Positions 18,101 to 26,941 of a stretch of DNA of 46,708 nt are shown piece after piece. The notes under the pieces are model-generated. The model was not told the origin of the DNA. It searched no databases and saw only the letters and a list, made by a program, of their open reading frames with translations. The DNA is taken from positions 1 to 46,708 of the forward strand of contig JAMPGQ010000009.1 in the NCBI GenBank assembly GCA_023663825.1. The letters run 5' to 3'. The translations under genes and the position numbers were made by a program. Each line of letters starts with the position of its first letter. Within the stretch, counting starts at the first letter, position 1. This DNA comes from Anaeroplasma bactoclasticum. GTDB taxonomy: Bacteria > Bacillota_I > Bacilli_A > Acholeplasmatales > Anaeroplasmataceae.

Positions 18101-19823
18101 CCTCACCACCATTTTTCGTTGTAAGCTTTAAGCTTCCATCCTTAGCTGTAGCATAAATACTACTATAAAACTCTGCTTTTTCCTTACGTAAGGTATATTC
18201 ATTTCCTGCTGTTTGAAATGCAGAACGCTTCGTATATGGATAAACAACTTCGATATCATTACAGGTGATTTGAACATATCCACCATTATAATAAGTAGAC
18301 AATTTAGAATCATAAATCTTTCCACCAGCTGAATAATTATACTTATTCTTACTTGTTTCCCAGCTTAAAGCTTCATTCTTGGGCGTAGTTAACCAAAAAT
18401 CCGTTTGAAAACAATCATCATAAATTGCCTTTATATTTACTTGGATTTCAACAACCTGATATCCTTTTTCATCATCAAAAACCACAATTTTAAACGAATC
18501 ATATTCTGTTCCAATAGTATAAACATCTCGATTCGGTGAATAAATCACTTGATTGTTTTTAATATAATAGCTTCCCATTTTAGGACTACTATATTTGAAA
18601 ATCTGATAAGAATTACTATCTGTTACATGAACATCAATCGCTATAGATGAATCTTCTTCAACCTCTACTAAATTATTTTCATTTACCTCTGCATGAATAC
18701 CATCCTTTTGACCTACAATTACTAAAATTTGAGTTTGATAATCAAAAATCAAATCAGATATAGTAACATAGGTTATTCCAGAGGACAAGCCCTTGATTAC
18801 ACCAGCTCCTGATACTTCTAAAACGGAAGTATCACTCACCTGATATTCATAATTATAATCTATATTAGAGGCTGGATTTGTAGTGATACGGATTTGTTTT
18901 TGTTCTCCAACCGCTAGTTCCTCTGTTTTGTTTAACGCAGATATAGAAAGGTGATCTGGTTCTACAGCACGATATAACTCTACATCATCAAACCAAATTT
19001 CACCTGTATTTCCAGATGTATAAAGCTCAAGTTTTAAAGCCTTTTCGCCCTCTTCTATTCTAAACACATCCGATTTAACATTCGTCCACTCAAAAGTCCC
19101 GTTTAGCTTATCAGTTAAGGTTTTATTCTTGTTATCTTGATTTACACGAATATACGTGTCCTTAGAAACTTCATTTCCTTTGATTCTTGCAGTAACATAA
19201 TATTGTCCAGGACCAACATTGTAAGTTTTATATAGTACAGATTGCGAGATTTTTTTGTGGTTATAATGAACTACATTATTTCCATCCTCTTCTACAATCT
19301 CTACAATTTGATTTTCTGTATCTACACTACTAGCAGCACCTACCCATAACCTCCAGCCATTTAAAGTTTCATTAGGCACAGTCCAAGTTGTCCCAACAGT
19401 ATATGCACTAAAGTTTCCGTCCTCACATAAATTCTTTGATACGACATGAATCGTTAGTTCATCAAAGTATTCTTCTGAGGTTAAAGTTAGCTTTGAATCG
19501 CCTTCCTTTAAACCAGCAACTTTAAATTTAAAATTTGTTAAATAAAGTATTTCCTCATTCTCTACTTCAATTTTAAGCATTTGCTTTTCTTCTTCAGTAA
19601 CATAGGGCATAAAGTTATTTGAAAAATCGTATGTTTCCCCTACATCAATCGTCACTTCATCAGGAAGAGACTGCTTAAAAACAGGATACTTTTCTTCCTG
19701 ATTGATATAAGAAGGAGTGCTGTCACCCCGAATAATCATACTATGACGCGTGATGACAGCACCTAAGAAAATTGTTAGAAAAAGAAGAAATAAAGTACTA
19801 ATTATTTTTATTTTCTTCTTCAT
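15159..19823 (-). CDS. Secreted, membrane-anchored heparinase II/III-type polysaccharide lyase
   Basis: A 1554-residue multidomain enzyme. A signal peptide (1-25) and Ig-like/carbohydrate-binding-like modules are followed by an alpha/alpha-toroid and beta-sandwich typical of heparinase II/III. Recognisable pieces: GNNHCLLICGDLALAALA (about residue 811), GGFPEGPAYSIYA (about 876), YYAES near 960, and SFAHKNLDSGTFEIYALGER (about 1040), equivalent to the HxHxDxGSF segment. A discoidin (F5/8 C) domain covers about 1380-1495, then a membrane helix and KKRGKKDEE tail. The catalytic-type His of the usual HAHxD is HKNLD here, so activity needs testing. It probably makes the first cuts outside the cell. 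Confidence 0.8.
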   Translation of the reverse strand: MKKKIKIISTLFLLFLTIFLGAVITRHSMIIRGDSTPSYINQEEKYPVFKQSLPDEVTIDVGETYDFSNNFMPYVTEEEKQMLKIEVENEEILYLTNFKFKVAGLKEGDSKLTLTSEEYFDELTIHVVSKNLCEDGNFSAYTVGTTWTVPNETLNGWRLWVGAASSVDTENQIVEIVEEDGNNVVHYNHKKISQSVLYKTYNVGPGQYYVTARIKGNEVSKDTYIRVNQDNKNKTLTDKLNGTFEWTNVKSDVFRIEEGEKALKLELYTSGNTGEIWFDDVELYRAVEPDHLSISALNKTEELAVGEQKQIRITTNPASNIDYNYEYQVSDTSVLEVSGAGVIKGLSSGITYVTISDLIFDYQTQILVIVGQKDGIHAEVNENNLVEVEEDSSIAIDVHVTDSNSYQIFKYSSPKMGSYYIKNNQVIYSPNRDVYTIGTEYDSFKIVVFDDEKGYQVVEIQVNIKAIYDDCFQTDFWLTTPKNEALSWETSKNKYNYSAGGKIYDSKLSTYYNGGYVQITCNDIEVVYPYTKRSAFQTAGNEYTLRKEKAEFYSSIYATAKDGSLKLTTKNGGEVELFLDGVVQEIQDRYYSSTGKIIYGVLYNYTPPKDFYGYDSFSLLLHNNDTESVITTTLYVLPDETDFKFDELASSGKLDGIYLLSNDEWLQEIKAGYNANDEYIVRWVEYYEKNLAHYQATTVPANGRSAMEQFAILYQVTGNKEYAMRCWEQMRYLVQDEDFIENTDKTRRLSWGEDTNGFLDAAMATYSVSFAYSYIKDTLSDIQKEMVIKALYEEGFYFFETLQNVNVLLHGNNHCLLICGDLALAALATLSYDKEVEVTVRGNTQTINIRQMSAQVIITAFRFLQNGLVHYSESGGFPEGPAYSIYAHRNMVSLLATLRNLYGQTDGKINSFGLSDIKGIMDYINYPLYTSSPNYESFYYAESEYSNNQPALLWYTRIDENNINAAILSKLADDNEQYNIMNLLWYRPGLFDDINLHTMDPLDYLLEDHELATFRSAFGDEMAIFTGLKGIDCASGSFAHKNLDSGTFEIYALGERFIGNYSNESYNIVVPNGFWDYDYQRWTYYKKNAQGQNTLVFNPEKNPVLQQDPYETAPIIKFETNSSGGYSIVNLSNVYKTDVVSAYRGLKFFDNRSKIMIQDEFELRDESVVYWSAHTEARIEIINDKLARLILNGKTLYAYINSEIGSFSVMPATALPGTIGEFCNLDNTGINKLVIKLENVVSGTLNVVFIPTLEEITSFEKYEIVPLDQWSLDEALPKTDISVEDIKVEAELGNLYKYVFNPYQYTYVVKLDKSVKEVPNLTVTYDKEKYTVVVKKATAFNQFTKVIVTDLQTKEVKEYSYRFIVDTLIDGYEEFKQIPVVNVSGSNGVENLLDGERTTTFSSEQREVVVFEFEDIKTITNVLMRFSGGLLNTYYFDIYYSLDGITYESCYFGGQSTNNMGDEVYSLGFIEAKYIKIVFNGNNNDDKTTISKVEFYHNNYTPQQNNSSNLPILIGSIVGSIGLLTIAVVIIVIILKKRGKKDEETITNDRFNSD

Positions 19824-19832
19824 AAACCAACC

Positions 19833-22800
19833 CTACTCCTTGTCTTCTTTGTTTTCAACTTCCTTAGGAGTATGGTTTTTCTTTATAAAATAGAACGCAA
19901 GTCCACCTGCTAAGCCTAATGCAGCAATAACACCAATGACAATTCCAGCAATTGCACCACCACTTAACCCTTTATTTGTCTTATCTGTTACAGGTGGAGT
20001 AACTGCCTTTGGAGTCCACTTTGCATAAAGCGTTGTATCAGCTGTAATCTCTTTTCCTTCTACAGCCTTTTGTGTACAAGCATCATCTAAATACCAGCCC
20101 TCAAAGGTATATCCAGTCTCTGCTAAAACAGGAAGTGTAGGTAATTTAGTACCAGTCACACTTGCTTGAGCAGTGCCGTGTCCCTTTGTATTAAACGTAA
20201 TTGTATAAGTAGTTACAGAAACAGGCACCCATTTAGCGTATAGCGTTGTATTTGCTGTAATAGCAGCACCAGCTACTGCCTTTGTTGTATATGTATCTTC
20301 TAAATACCAGCCCTCAAATAGATATCCATCTGCAGTTGCATTTGGCAATTCTGCAGGTAATGCTACTACATTAGATTCTGCTTGTGGTGCTGTACCATGT
20401 CCTTGCATATCATAGGTTACATTATATTCTTTTACAATTACAGTGATTTCAAGTGTTGCAGCTGGATTATCACTTGCAGTTATAGTGATTGTTGTAGTTC
20501 CTAAAGCAACCTCTGTAATGTATAATTGGTTTCCGTCTAGCTCTGCTTTACAAATTGTTTCATCTGCAACCACGCTTGCTAGTTCACTGGTTGCATCAGC
20601 AGGTACAACATTTAAAGACCATATAGCTTTTTTTGGATTAAAATCATGTAAAATTATTGTAATTGGATTTGTATCAATAGAAATAGTTTCTACTGGTTTT
20701 GTGATTTTAATTTGAATTGTTTTTTCATCTAAACCAACTTTAACAGTGATTGTCACATCACCTGTTTTATCTAAAATAGTAACTAATCCAGCTTCATTTA
20801 CAGTAGCTAATGTTTCATCACTTGAAGTGAATTCTGGTGAAATTGTCCCAGTTGAAGGAATTGGAACAACATTAATTTGATAGGTCTCATTTGTTTTTTT
20901 AACAATTTCTTTAGAAGTATCTACTGCTTGATTTTTATCATTAACAAAATTCCAACTTTCTGTTTTTACACTTTCAAGTTCAACTAGACTTAAATGTGTT
21001 ACATAAGCGTCAATGTCAGCTTCTTGATTCCATGTTCCAATTTCTACCTTGATTCCTTCAAAACCCTTTCCGATAGCATTAACATCTAGATTAATTGGGT
21101 TGGTTTCGAAATAAACCCAACCATTTGTTAATTTTCCTTTGTCGTTTTGTAATGTAACAGCGTAAGGAGCTGCTGATCCATAGGTTATATTTCCATTTGA
21201 AGTATTATAATATGTAAATATTTTTAAATCTATTCTTGATGCCGAAGTTTTAGATGCGGCTTCTGGATTCATTTTAATCCAACCCGTTAATTTAAAATCC
21301 TTATTTTCAGATAATTCAGAAAGTGGTATCCATTTATCTAAATGAGATCCAGATGGATTAGCTCCACCATTACCTGCAATTTTAATTGCTTTACCAAATA
21401 CATCATCTGAAACCACACTGATTTCTGCAAAGGTCTTACTTCCATAGCCCTTGCTTGTAAAACCACTCTTCTCTTCTTCTGCAGCATTCCATACATCAGT
21501 TAATTCATAATTGTTTAAATTTGAATATGCTCCTTGAGTTACTTTAACATCAACTTCTTTTTCTACGCCACTATCATCTGTTGCAGAAATTTTAAGCTTA
21601 GCAGTTCCAGTTTTAAGGGCTGTAAGGATGTCATTATTAAGAGAAACAACATCATTTCCTTCTACAACTTCAAATGCTAAGTCTGTGTTATCAGCATTAT
21701 TAGGGAAGGCTTTAAAAAGTTTATTTAAAGCGAATGATTCACTTACTCCAAGAGTAATTGTATTATCTACAACTACCTTTTCTGTTAAAATATCTGCTAC
21801 TAAAATTGGCTCCACATTTTCTTCAATAGAAAATGTCGTACTTACTGGCTCTGCTAAATTACCATCAAAGCTATAATTTATTGTCAAATTTTCTACTGCC
21901 TTTAAGCCTGTAAAATATCCACTTTCATAGCTAATAATGTCCTCTCCTTCTAAAGAGTAGGTTGTTGTATTATTTTCTGTTGTAGCTAATAAATCTGTAC
22001 CATTTAAGCTGAAAGTGACATTGTAATTAGGACAAATAGAAGGAAGATAGTTCGTATCTGTGCCTGCATAAATAGGGTCAAGCTTTAAGGATGCCCCCAC
22101 CTTTGCAGAAGAAACCAGAGGAGCTGAAACAACTGGTGCGTTATACTCTCCTATTCTTACATAATCCAAATACATATTAATATCTTGACTTGTATTACCA
22201 TTTGGGATATTATAGAAAAATTCTGTCAATTTACCATTAAAGTCATCATTATTAGCAAAATTTGTCTCATAAATAAATTTATTATCTAAAAATCCATATA
22301 TTTTATCCTGAGATGCTGTTCCGTCTAAACCACCATTATTTTCAAGAATAAAGGTGGCCTCATGCCATTCATTTTTAGATACTCTAGCTGTTAGAGTCTC
22401 CATTTTAATCCACTGCCCTTCAGGAATTTGATAATAAGTTCCGTCATCACGCATTCTAAGTAAAGTATATGTCCTACTAGAGCCAATATCTGCTGTATTC
22501 AACCATAAGCCAAATTGTTGTTCTCTACCATGGTCGATGTTAAACTTAAACTTTAAAACCATAGAGCTATTCTCTTTATTAAATAAAGAAGATGCACTAC
22601 CATTATCTCTTATACTAATTTTACCAGTTTGAGAGGCATTTGCCATTGTGCTTACCTTTAAAACCTCAAGATTATCCTTCTGTTCTAATGTAGTAATAAC
22701 AAGGTCTTGCTTACTATTGGCATAAAGATTATGATTATTTGCCCCACCATAAGCACTAATGCTTCCGTCGCCATAATCAAACTCTTCTGTAAAACTGAAA

Positions 22801-22914
22801 TTTTCAGTTAATTCCTTAGGGGCTTCATCTTCTGCGTGAGTTGTTAGACCCCCCCCCCACTAAAGCTATTCCACATAGCATAATAGTGCTTAAAAATAGT
22901 TTTTTGAATTTCAT
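19833..22914 (-). CDS. Phase-variable glycan-binding surface protein (reading frame broken at a G10 tract)
   Basis: The in-frame ORF from 22646 begins without a signal peptide. Upstream, an ATG at 22914 with an AAAGGAAAG site encodes MKFKKLFLSTIMLCGIALVG in another frame, and the two meet at ten G on the minus strand (22849-22858). With nine G the frame runs through as VGGGLTTHAEDEAPKEL into the long ORF, giving about 1026 residues; with ten it stops soon after the tract. The mature protein has a LamG-like module, a CBM-like module, Ig-like BIG2 repeats, two InlB-type repeats (GYLFEGWYL, GYTFEGWYL), a membrane helix and a charged tail. No enzyme motif is seen; it is probably an adhesin or polymer binder. 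Shown out of frame in this sequence. Confidence 0.85.
22849..22858 (-). repeat. G10 homopolymer tract in the signal-peptide coding region
   Basis: Ten C on the plus strand, ten G on the coding strand, between codons 18 and 23 of the surface-protein gene. A length of nine (or twelve) puts the gene in frame. Such G runs are very rare in AT-rich DNA and are classic slipped-strand phase-variation sites. Confidence 0.9.
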
Positions 22915-22941
22915 TTTTTTCTTTCCTTTCTTTTTTTATTT

Positions 22942-23817
22942 TTATTTTACTGAACCAACCATAACACCCTTTTTAAAATACTTTTGAATAAATGGGAATA
23001 TAATCATAATTGGAACTATCGCAATGATTATTAATGCAAAAGCTGAAACAGTTCCTCTAAATAAGTCTCCAGATTCTCCTGTGCTTTGTAGCATTTTTTT
23101 AACAAGTACCTGTAATGGATAAAGCTTATCCTTTTGTAGAACAATTTCTGCCCAGAAATATCCATTCCAACGGTCTATTGCATAGAACAATCCTACTGTG
23201 GTTATTGCAGGTCCACTGGCAGGAATATAAATGCTTGTTAACATTCTAAAATGAGATGCACCATCAATTTGAGCTGATTCATCAATATCTACTGGTATAG
23301 CAGCAAAGTACGTTCGTAATAGAATTACATTATAGGCTGAAAATGCAAATGGAAGCATAATTCCCATAATATTTCCAAGCATGCCTAAGCTTTTAATATT
23401 CGTATAGGTTGCAATCATTCCAGGCTTTAACCACATAGTCAATACTACAATAATCGACATAATTTTAATTATTTTTAATCCTCTACGAGAGAGTACATAA
23501 GCACATGTAATACTTAAAAATAAGCTAATTGCAGTACCAAGCAGCGTATACAAGATGGTGTTTCCATAGGCTCTCCATATTTCAACATTTTTTAAATGCT
23601 CCATTATATATTCCATTGTAAAGCCTTGTGGTACAATTAATAATTTTTGTTGATTTACTGCTCTAGAGAAGGCTACGGGATCACTAACTGCAGTGATAAA
23701 GATATAAAGTATTGGGTATACCATTAAAATAGATAACACAATTAAAAGTACGTTATTGACAATTCCTAAGATATTATCAAGGTTTAATTTCTTTTTCCAA
23801 GTTAATTTTTTTGTCAT
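22942..23817 (-). CDS. ABC transporter permease, LplC/YtcP type
   Basis: A 291-residue inner-membrane permease of the carbohydrate CUT1/LplC group. Six membrane segments are visible, the first at about residues 20-42. The EAA loop is present as DESAQIDGASHFRMLTSIYIP, contacting the ATPase. It pairs with the LplB-type permease upstream. The first ATG of the longer frame (23835) has no ribosome site; AGGTGA lies about seven bases before the ATG at 23817, which is preferred. Confidence 0.92.
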   Translation of the reverse strand: MTKKLTWKKKLNLDNILGIVNNVLLIVLSILMVYPILYIFITAVSDPVAFSRAVNQQKLLIVPQGFTMEYIMEHLKNVEIWRAYGNTILYTLLGTAISLFLSITCAYVLSRRGLKIIKIMSIIVVLTMWLKPGMIATYTNIKSLGMLGNIMGIMLPFAFSAYNVILLRTYFAAIPVDIDESAQIDGASHFRMLTSIYIPASGPAITTVGLFYAIDRWNGYFWAEIVLQKDKLYPLQVLVKKMLQSTGESGDLFRGTVSAFALIIIAIVPIMIIFPFIQKYFKKGVMVGSVK

Positions 23818-23828
23818 TTTATTATCAC

Positions 23829-24833
23829 CTACCATAACTGTGTATCTGAAACCTTTTTAGCAATTTTATTTACTATGGTTACTAGCACAATAGCTACCAC
23901 CGCATCAAATAAACCTATTGTTGCGGCTAAACCGTAATTCGGTTGTCCTACTGTAGGGCTTAAGCTGACATTATAAACATATGTGCTTATGATTTCTGAG
24001 GTTGGCTTATTATATACAGTTTGCAATAACAACACCTTTTCATAGCCCATTGATAAAAGCTTACCAATTTTTAGAATCAACGTAATAATAATTGTAGGTG
24101 CTATCCCTGGAAGTGTCACATGAAAGATTTGTCTGATTTTTCCTGCCCCATCCATAGAGGCTGCCTCATATAGGGAAGTATCTATTGCAGATAGGGCTGC
24201 CAAATAAATTAAGGAATTATATCCTATTGTTTGCCATAATTCCATAATGGCATATATCCAACGAAATAAATTCGGGTTATTTAATAAATTAGGCTTGTTA
24301 TTTGGATCTACGATTCTCAATGCGGCTAAAATGTTTACAATCATACCTGTATCTGACTTTAAAAATTCGATAACTAAATTACAAACAACTACTGCCGAAA
24401 TGAAGAAGGGAAGGAAGGTGGTTGTTTGGGCAATTCCTTTTACTACTTTACTTCTAGATTCGTAAATCATAATTGCAAGCAGGATTGCTGCTGGAAAACC
24501 AATAACTAGTACTAATAAATTTAATAACAGAGTATTTCCTAATAAGGAGAAAAATCCATCCATTGAAAAGAAATAAATATAGTTTTCAAATCCTATAAAT
24601 TTACTTCCAAAAACACCCTTGCTTACGCTATAATCCTGAAACGACATTAAAACATTAGAAACGAAGGGTACGAAAACGAAAAAGATAATCCATATAAATG
24701 CTGGCAAAAACAATAAATAAATTTGCCAATTATATTTCATATGCTTCTTAAATTTTTCTAAAAATTTGTTTTCCTTAGGATCTTTTGTTTTAGATGCTTC
24801 TGTACTTGTTTTATTTTTTATTTCAAGTTCCAT
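23829..24833 (-). CDS. ABC transporter permease, LplB type
   Basis: A 334-residue permease of the LplB family with a charged N-terminal cytoplasmic stretch (about 40 residues), the first membrane helix at about 43-65 (LLFLPAFIWIIFFVFVPF) and the EAA loop DTSLYEAASMDGAGKIRQIF. It forms the membrane channel with LplC for oligosaccharide uptake. The ORF can be extended 11 codons upstream, but TAGGAGG lies seven bases before the ATG at 24833, so that start is chosen; this leaves a 10-base gap to the GH88 gene. Confidence 0.92.
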   Translation of the reverse strand: MELEIKNKTSTEASKTKDPKENKFLEKFKKHMKYNWQIYLLFLPAFIWIIFFVFVPFVSNVLMSFQDYSVSKGVFGSKFIGFENYIYFFSMDGFFSLLGNTLLLNLLVLVIGFPAAILLAIMIYESRSKVVKGIAQTTTFLPFFISAVVVCNLVIEFLKSDTGMIVNILAALRIVDPNNKPNLLNNPNLFRWIYAIMELWQTIGYNSLIYLAALSAIDTSLYEAASMDGAGKIRQIFHVTLPGIAPTIIITLILKIGKLLSMGYEKVLLLQTVYNKPTSEIISTYVYNVSLSPTVGQPNYGLAATIGLFDAVVAIVLVTIVNKIAKKVSDTQLW

Positions 24834-24843
24834 ATTCTGCCTC

Positions 24844-26073
24844 CTACCAATAAGGATTCCAATCATCCTTGTATAATCTTAACAAAAGCTCTACAAAGAA
24901 ATAGTCTCCAAAAATCAAATATTCATCCACACCTAAATTCCCATGGAAAAAATATACCCCACTTTTTAAAATGCCCTCAAGATTATCTCCAAGATACTTT
25001 TCAGCTAACGCTTTTGTAATTGCTAGACTTGCATTTAAATAAATTTCTTTATCTAAATCTTCCTTAGGAAGGTTTTTTGATAGTTCAAATAAACCAATAG
25101 CTGCAATTGCTGCGGCACTTGTATCTCGTTGCCCATCATCTTCTGTAAAGATTAAATCCCAATTGCACACCAAATCGTTAGGTAGCCTGTTTAAAAAGTA
25201 GTTTGCTAAGCATTTAGCTTGATTTAAAAATTCTACATCCTTAGTATATCGATATGAAATTGGGAACCCTAAAATCCCCCAGGCCTGTCCTCTTGCCCAA
25301 CAAGAATCATCAGAGTATCCTTGGTGAGTTGAACCATATTTTGGTTCTCCTGTTATAACATCCATATGAAAGGTATGAAAGGTAGATGCATCCGCTCTAA
25401 TAATATACTTACTAGCTGTTTTTGCATGATTGTAAGCCATCATAAAGTATTGATGATCTTTGGTAAAGGCATCTGCAAAATAAAGCAAGGGAATATTTAA
25501 GTTACAATCAATAATCATTCTGCCTCTTTGCTTTTCATCATTCATATCGCCCCAGGCTTGTAAAATTTTAGCCTTATCAATATAACGCTTTGATAAAAGC
25601 TTAGCAGCCATAAGAGAAGTTTCTAAAGCCTTCTTAGAGCCTGTAATCTTATAATCTGCAACAGTTGAAATACTATATAAAAAACCAATATCATGATGCT
25701 TAAGTCCAGCCTCATCTTCATTCTTATGATAATGATTTTCTATTCTTTGGCGAAAGGAATCTGAGTGCTTTTGAGCCTCAAGCTTGTATTTTTCATCTTG
25801 CGTATATTCATACATCAGCCATAAAATACCACTCCAAAAGGAATTTGTCCAAATACTTTCATTATTGCTACAATCCCATTTTAAATTCCCTACTGACCCA
25901 TAAACATAATCCTTACTGCACGCCCTGGGAAAATTGTCATCGTGAAATTTTAGAAGCATATTATCTACAATCCTAACAACCTTATCTAAAGTCATTTTTA
26001 CATCACTTTTATCAAATTTAGGTCTGGTTTTAAATTCATTTCTTTTAATTTCTTCTAGCTTAACTCGTCCCAT
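24844..26073 (-). CDS. Unsaturated glucuronyl hydrolase, GH88
   Basis: A 409-residue alpha/alpha-barrel hydrolase that removes the 4,5-unsaturated uronic acid from disaccharides made by lyases. The two catalytic-type Asp are present in KHHDIGFLYS (D128) and MIIDCNLNIPLL (D189), with the aromatic active-site loop SCWARGQAWG. There is no signal peptide, so it acts in the cytoplasm downstream of PL8. Products would be GlcNAc (to the nag genes) and an unsaturated uronate. It overlaps the preceding gene by 14 bases. No sulfatase is encoded nearby, fitting unsulfated substrate. Confidence 0.95.
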   Translation of the reverse strand: MGRVKLEEIKRNEFKTRPKFDKSDVKMTLDKVVRIVDNMLLKFHDDNFPRACSKDYVYGSVGNLKWDCSNNESIWTNSFWSGILWLMYEYTQDEKYKLEAQKHSDSFRQRIENHYHKNEDEAGLKHHDIGFLYSISTVADYKITGSKKALETSLMAAKLLSKRYIDKAKILQAWGDMNDEKQRGRMIIDCNLNIPLLYFADAFTKDHQYFMMAYNHAKTASKYIIRADASTFHTFHMDVITGEPKYGSTHQGYSDDSCWARGQAWGILGFPISYRYTKDVEFLNQAKCLANYFLNRLPNDLVCNWDLIFTEDDGQRDTSAAAIAAIGLFELSKNLPKEDLDKEIYLNASLAITKALAEKYLGDNLEGILKSGVYFFHGNLGVDEYLIFGDYFFVELLLRLYKDDWNPYW

Positions 26074-26869
26074 TATTCACCTCTTTAATTTCCGTTCCCC
26101 ATGCCTCAAATTGAGTTAGTGCAGGAAAATCAGATAATTTTTCTCCTTTAATTAAATTTTTCAAAACAATAAAGCTTACCTTTTTACTTTTAAACTTAAA
26201 GGCCTGCCTTTTCTCTGTTTTGTCTAAATGTATAACCATTTGACTATGATCTGAAAACTCTAGGGTGGCTTGTTTCCAGTAATTATCATGAGGGAAATCT
26301 GCTCGTAAGGTTAGAACAACCTCATCAATCATCACTTCTCTACCAAAGTCAATTTTAAATTCGGCATTTGGATTTTTATTAATTCCCCAGCTTTGATAAG
26401 GAAAACTCCCATGTGAATCATTATAGTAATACCCATCAATTGCATTTCTACTTGCAAACACACACTCATTTCTTGTTTCTACATTTGCAACAGAATGTGG
26501 ATAAAAAGTAGTATTGAAATGCTCATCGTATGGATTATAGGCCATATTCCTTCTTTGATAAACCTCTTCTTCCTTAGCCTCTTCCACATGAATAAGATGA
26601 CAATCTCCATAAAATGATTTTGGGGAATAATTTTTTCTTTGATTTACCTCTGGAATATGATAAATAAAAGAACTTTCAGGAACATACACAATTGCCTCTT
26701 CCATTGTGTCCTCTAAACGAATTTTATAAAATCCTTTTACTTTATCACAATCTACAATCATCCAATCCCCATCTTGATATTCAAAATTGTAAACAATGCT
26801 CAATTTTTCTGCTGCCAAACTAATATACAATTCGTTATTTTGCTGATTGATTATTTTTAATTTTAACAA
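26060..26869 (-). CDS. Cytoplasmic protein with discoidin-like C-terminal domain, first gene of the GAG operon
   Basis: A 269-residue protein with no signal peptide and no known catalytic motif. The C-terminal half (about residues 135-255) looks like a discoidin/F5-8-C jelly roll: ASRNAIDG, then WGINKNPNAEFKIDFGREV, a typical A-x-DG...W...IDLG pattern. The N-terminal 120 residues are unrecognised. It precedes GH88 with a 14-base overlap, so a role in handling the unsaturated sugar is possible. The start appears to be TTG at 26869; GGAG lies only one base before it, whereas the G10 tract ends seven bases upstream, so translation may depend on that tract. Confidence 0.65.
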   Translation of the reverse strand: MLKLKIINQQNNELYISLAAEKLSIVYNFEYQDGDWMIVDCDKVKGFYKIRLEDTMEEAIVYVPESSFIYHIPEVNQRKNYSPKSFYGDCHLIHVEEAKEEEVYQRRNMAYNPYDEHFNTTFYPHSVANVETRNECVFASRNAIDGYYYNDSHGSFPYQSWGINKNPNAEFKIDFGREVMIDEVVLTLRADFPHDNYWKQATLEFSDHSQMVIHLDKTEKRQAFKFKSKKVSFIVLKNLIKGEKLSDFPALTQFEAWGTEIKEVNNGTS

Positions 26870-26876
26870 GCTCCTA

Positions 26877-26886
26877 CCCCCCCCCC
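26877..26886 (-). repeat. G10 homopolymer tract at the operon leader/ribosome site
   Basis: Ten G on the minus strand, seven bases upstream of the TTG start of the first operon gene and just after the cre site. No in-frame upstream ATG exists, so the tract is in the leader. Poly-G can pair with the CCUCC of 16S rRNA; length changes would alter spacing or strength. Confidence 0.85.
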
Positions 26887-26893
26887 TTTGATA

Positions 26894-26909
26894 TTGAAAA
26901 CGCTTTCGA
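26894..26909 (-). promoter_or_regulatory. cre site (CcpA catabolite control)
   Basis: The plus strand reads TTGAAAACGCTTTCGA, matching WTGNNARCGNWWWCAW at all but one base, with a near-palindromic core. It lies about 26-41 bases downstream of the expected start of transcription, where CcpA would act as a roadblock. A LacI-family operator is the alternative. Confidence 0.75.
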
Positions 26910-26941
26910 GCAAAAGGTATAGAAACCCTTTGGTTACTTCC

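Noticed and set aside
19833-22646. 937-residue frame as a complete cytoplasmic protein
   Set aside because: It has a C-terminal membrane anchor and extracellular modules, and a perfectly fitting signal-peptide frame ends at the G10 tract upstream.
11535-26869. Chondroitin sulfate as the operon's main substrate
   Set aside because: No sulfatase, sulfatase-maturing enzyme or GalNAc-type (aga) genes occur in the operon; nagA/nagB point to GlcNAc. Not excluded by the lyase motifs alone.
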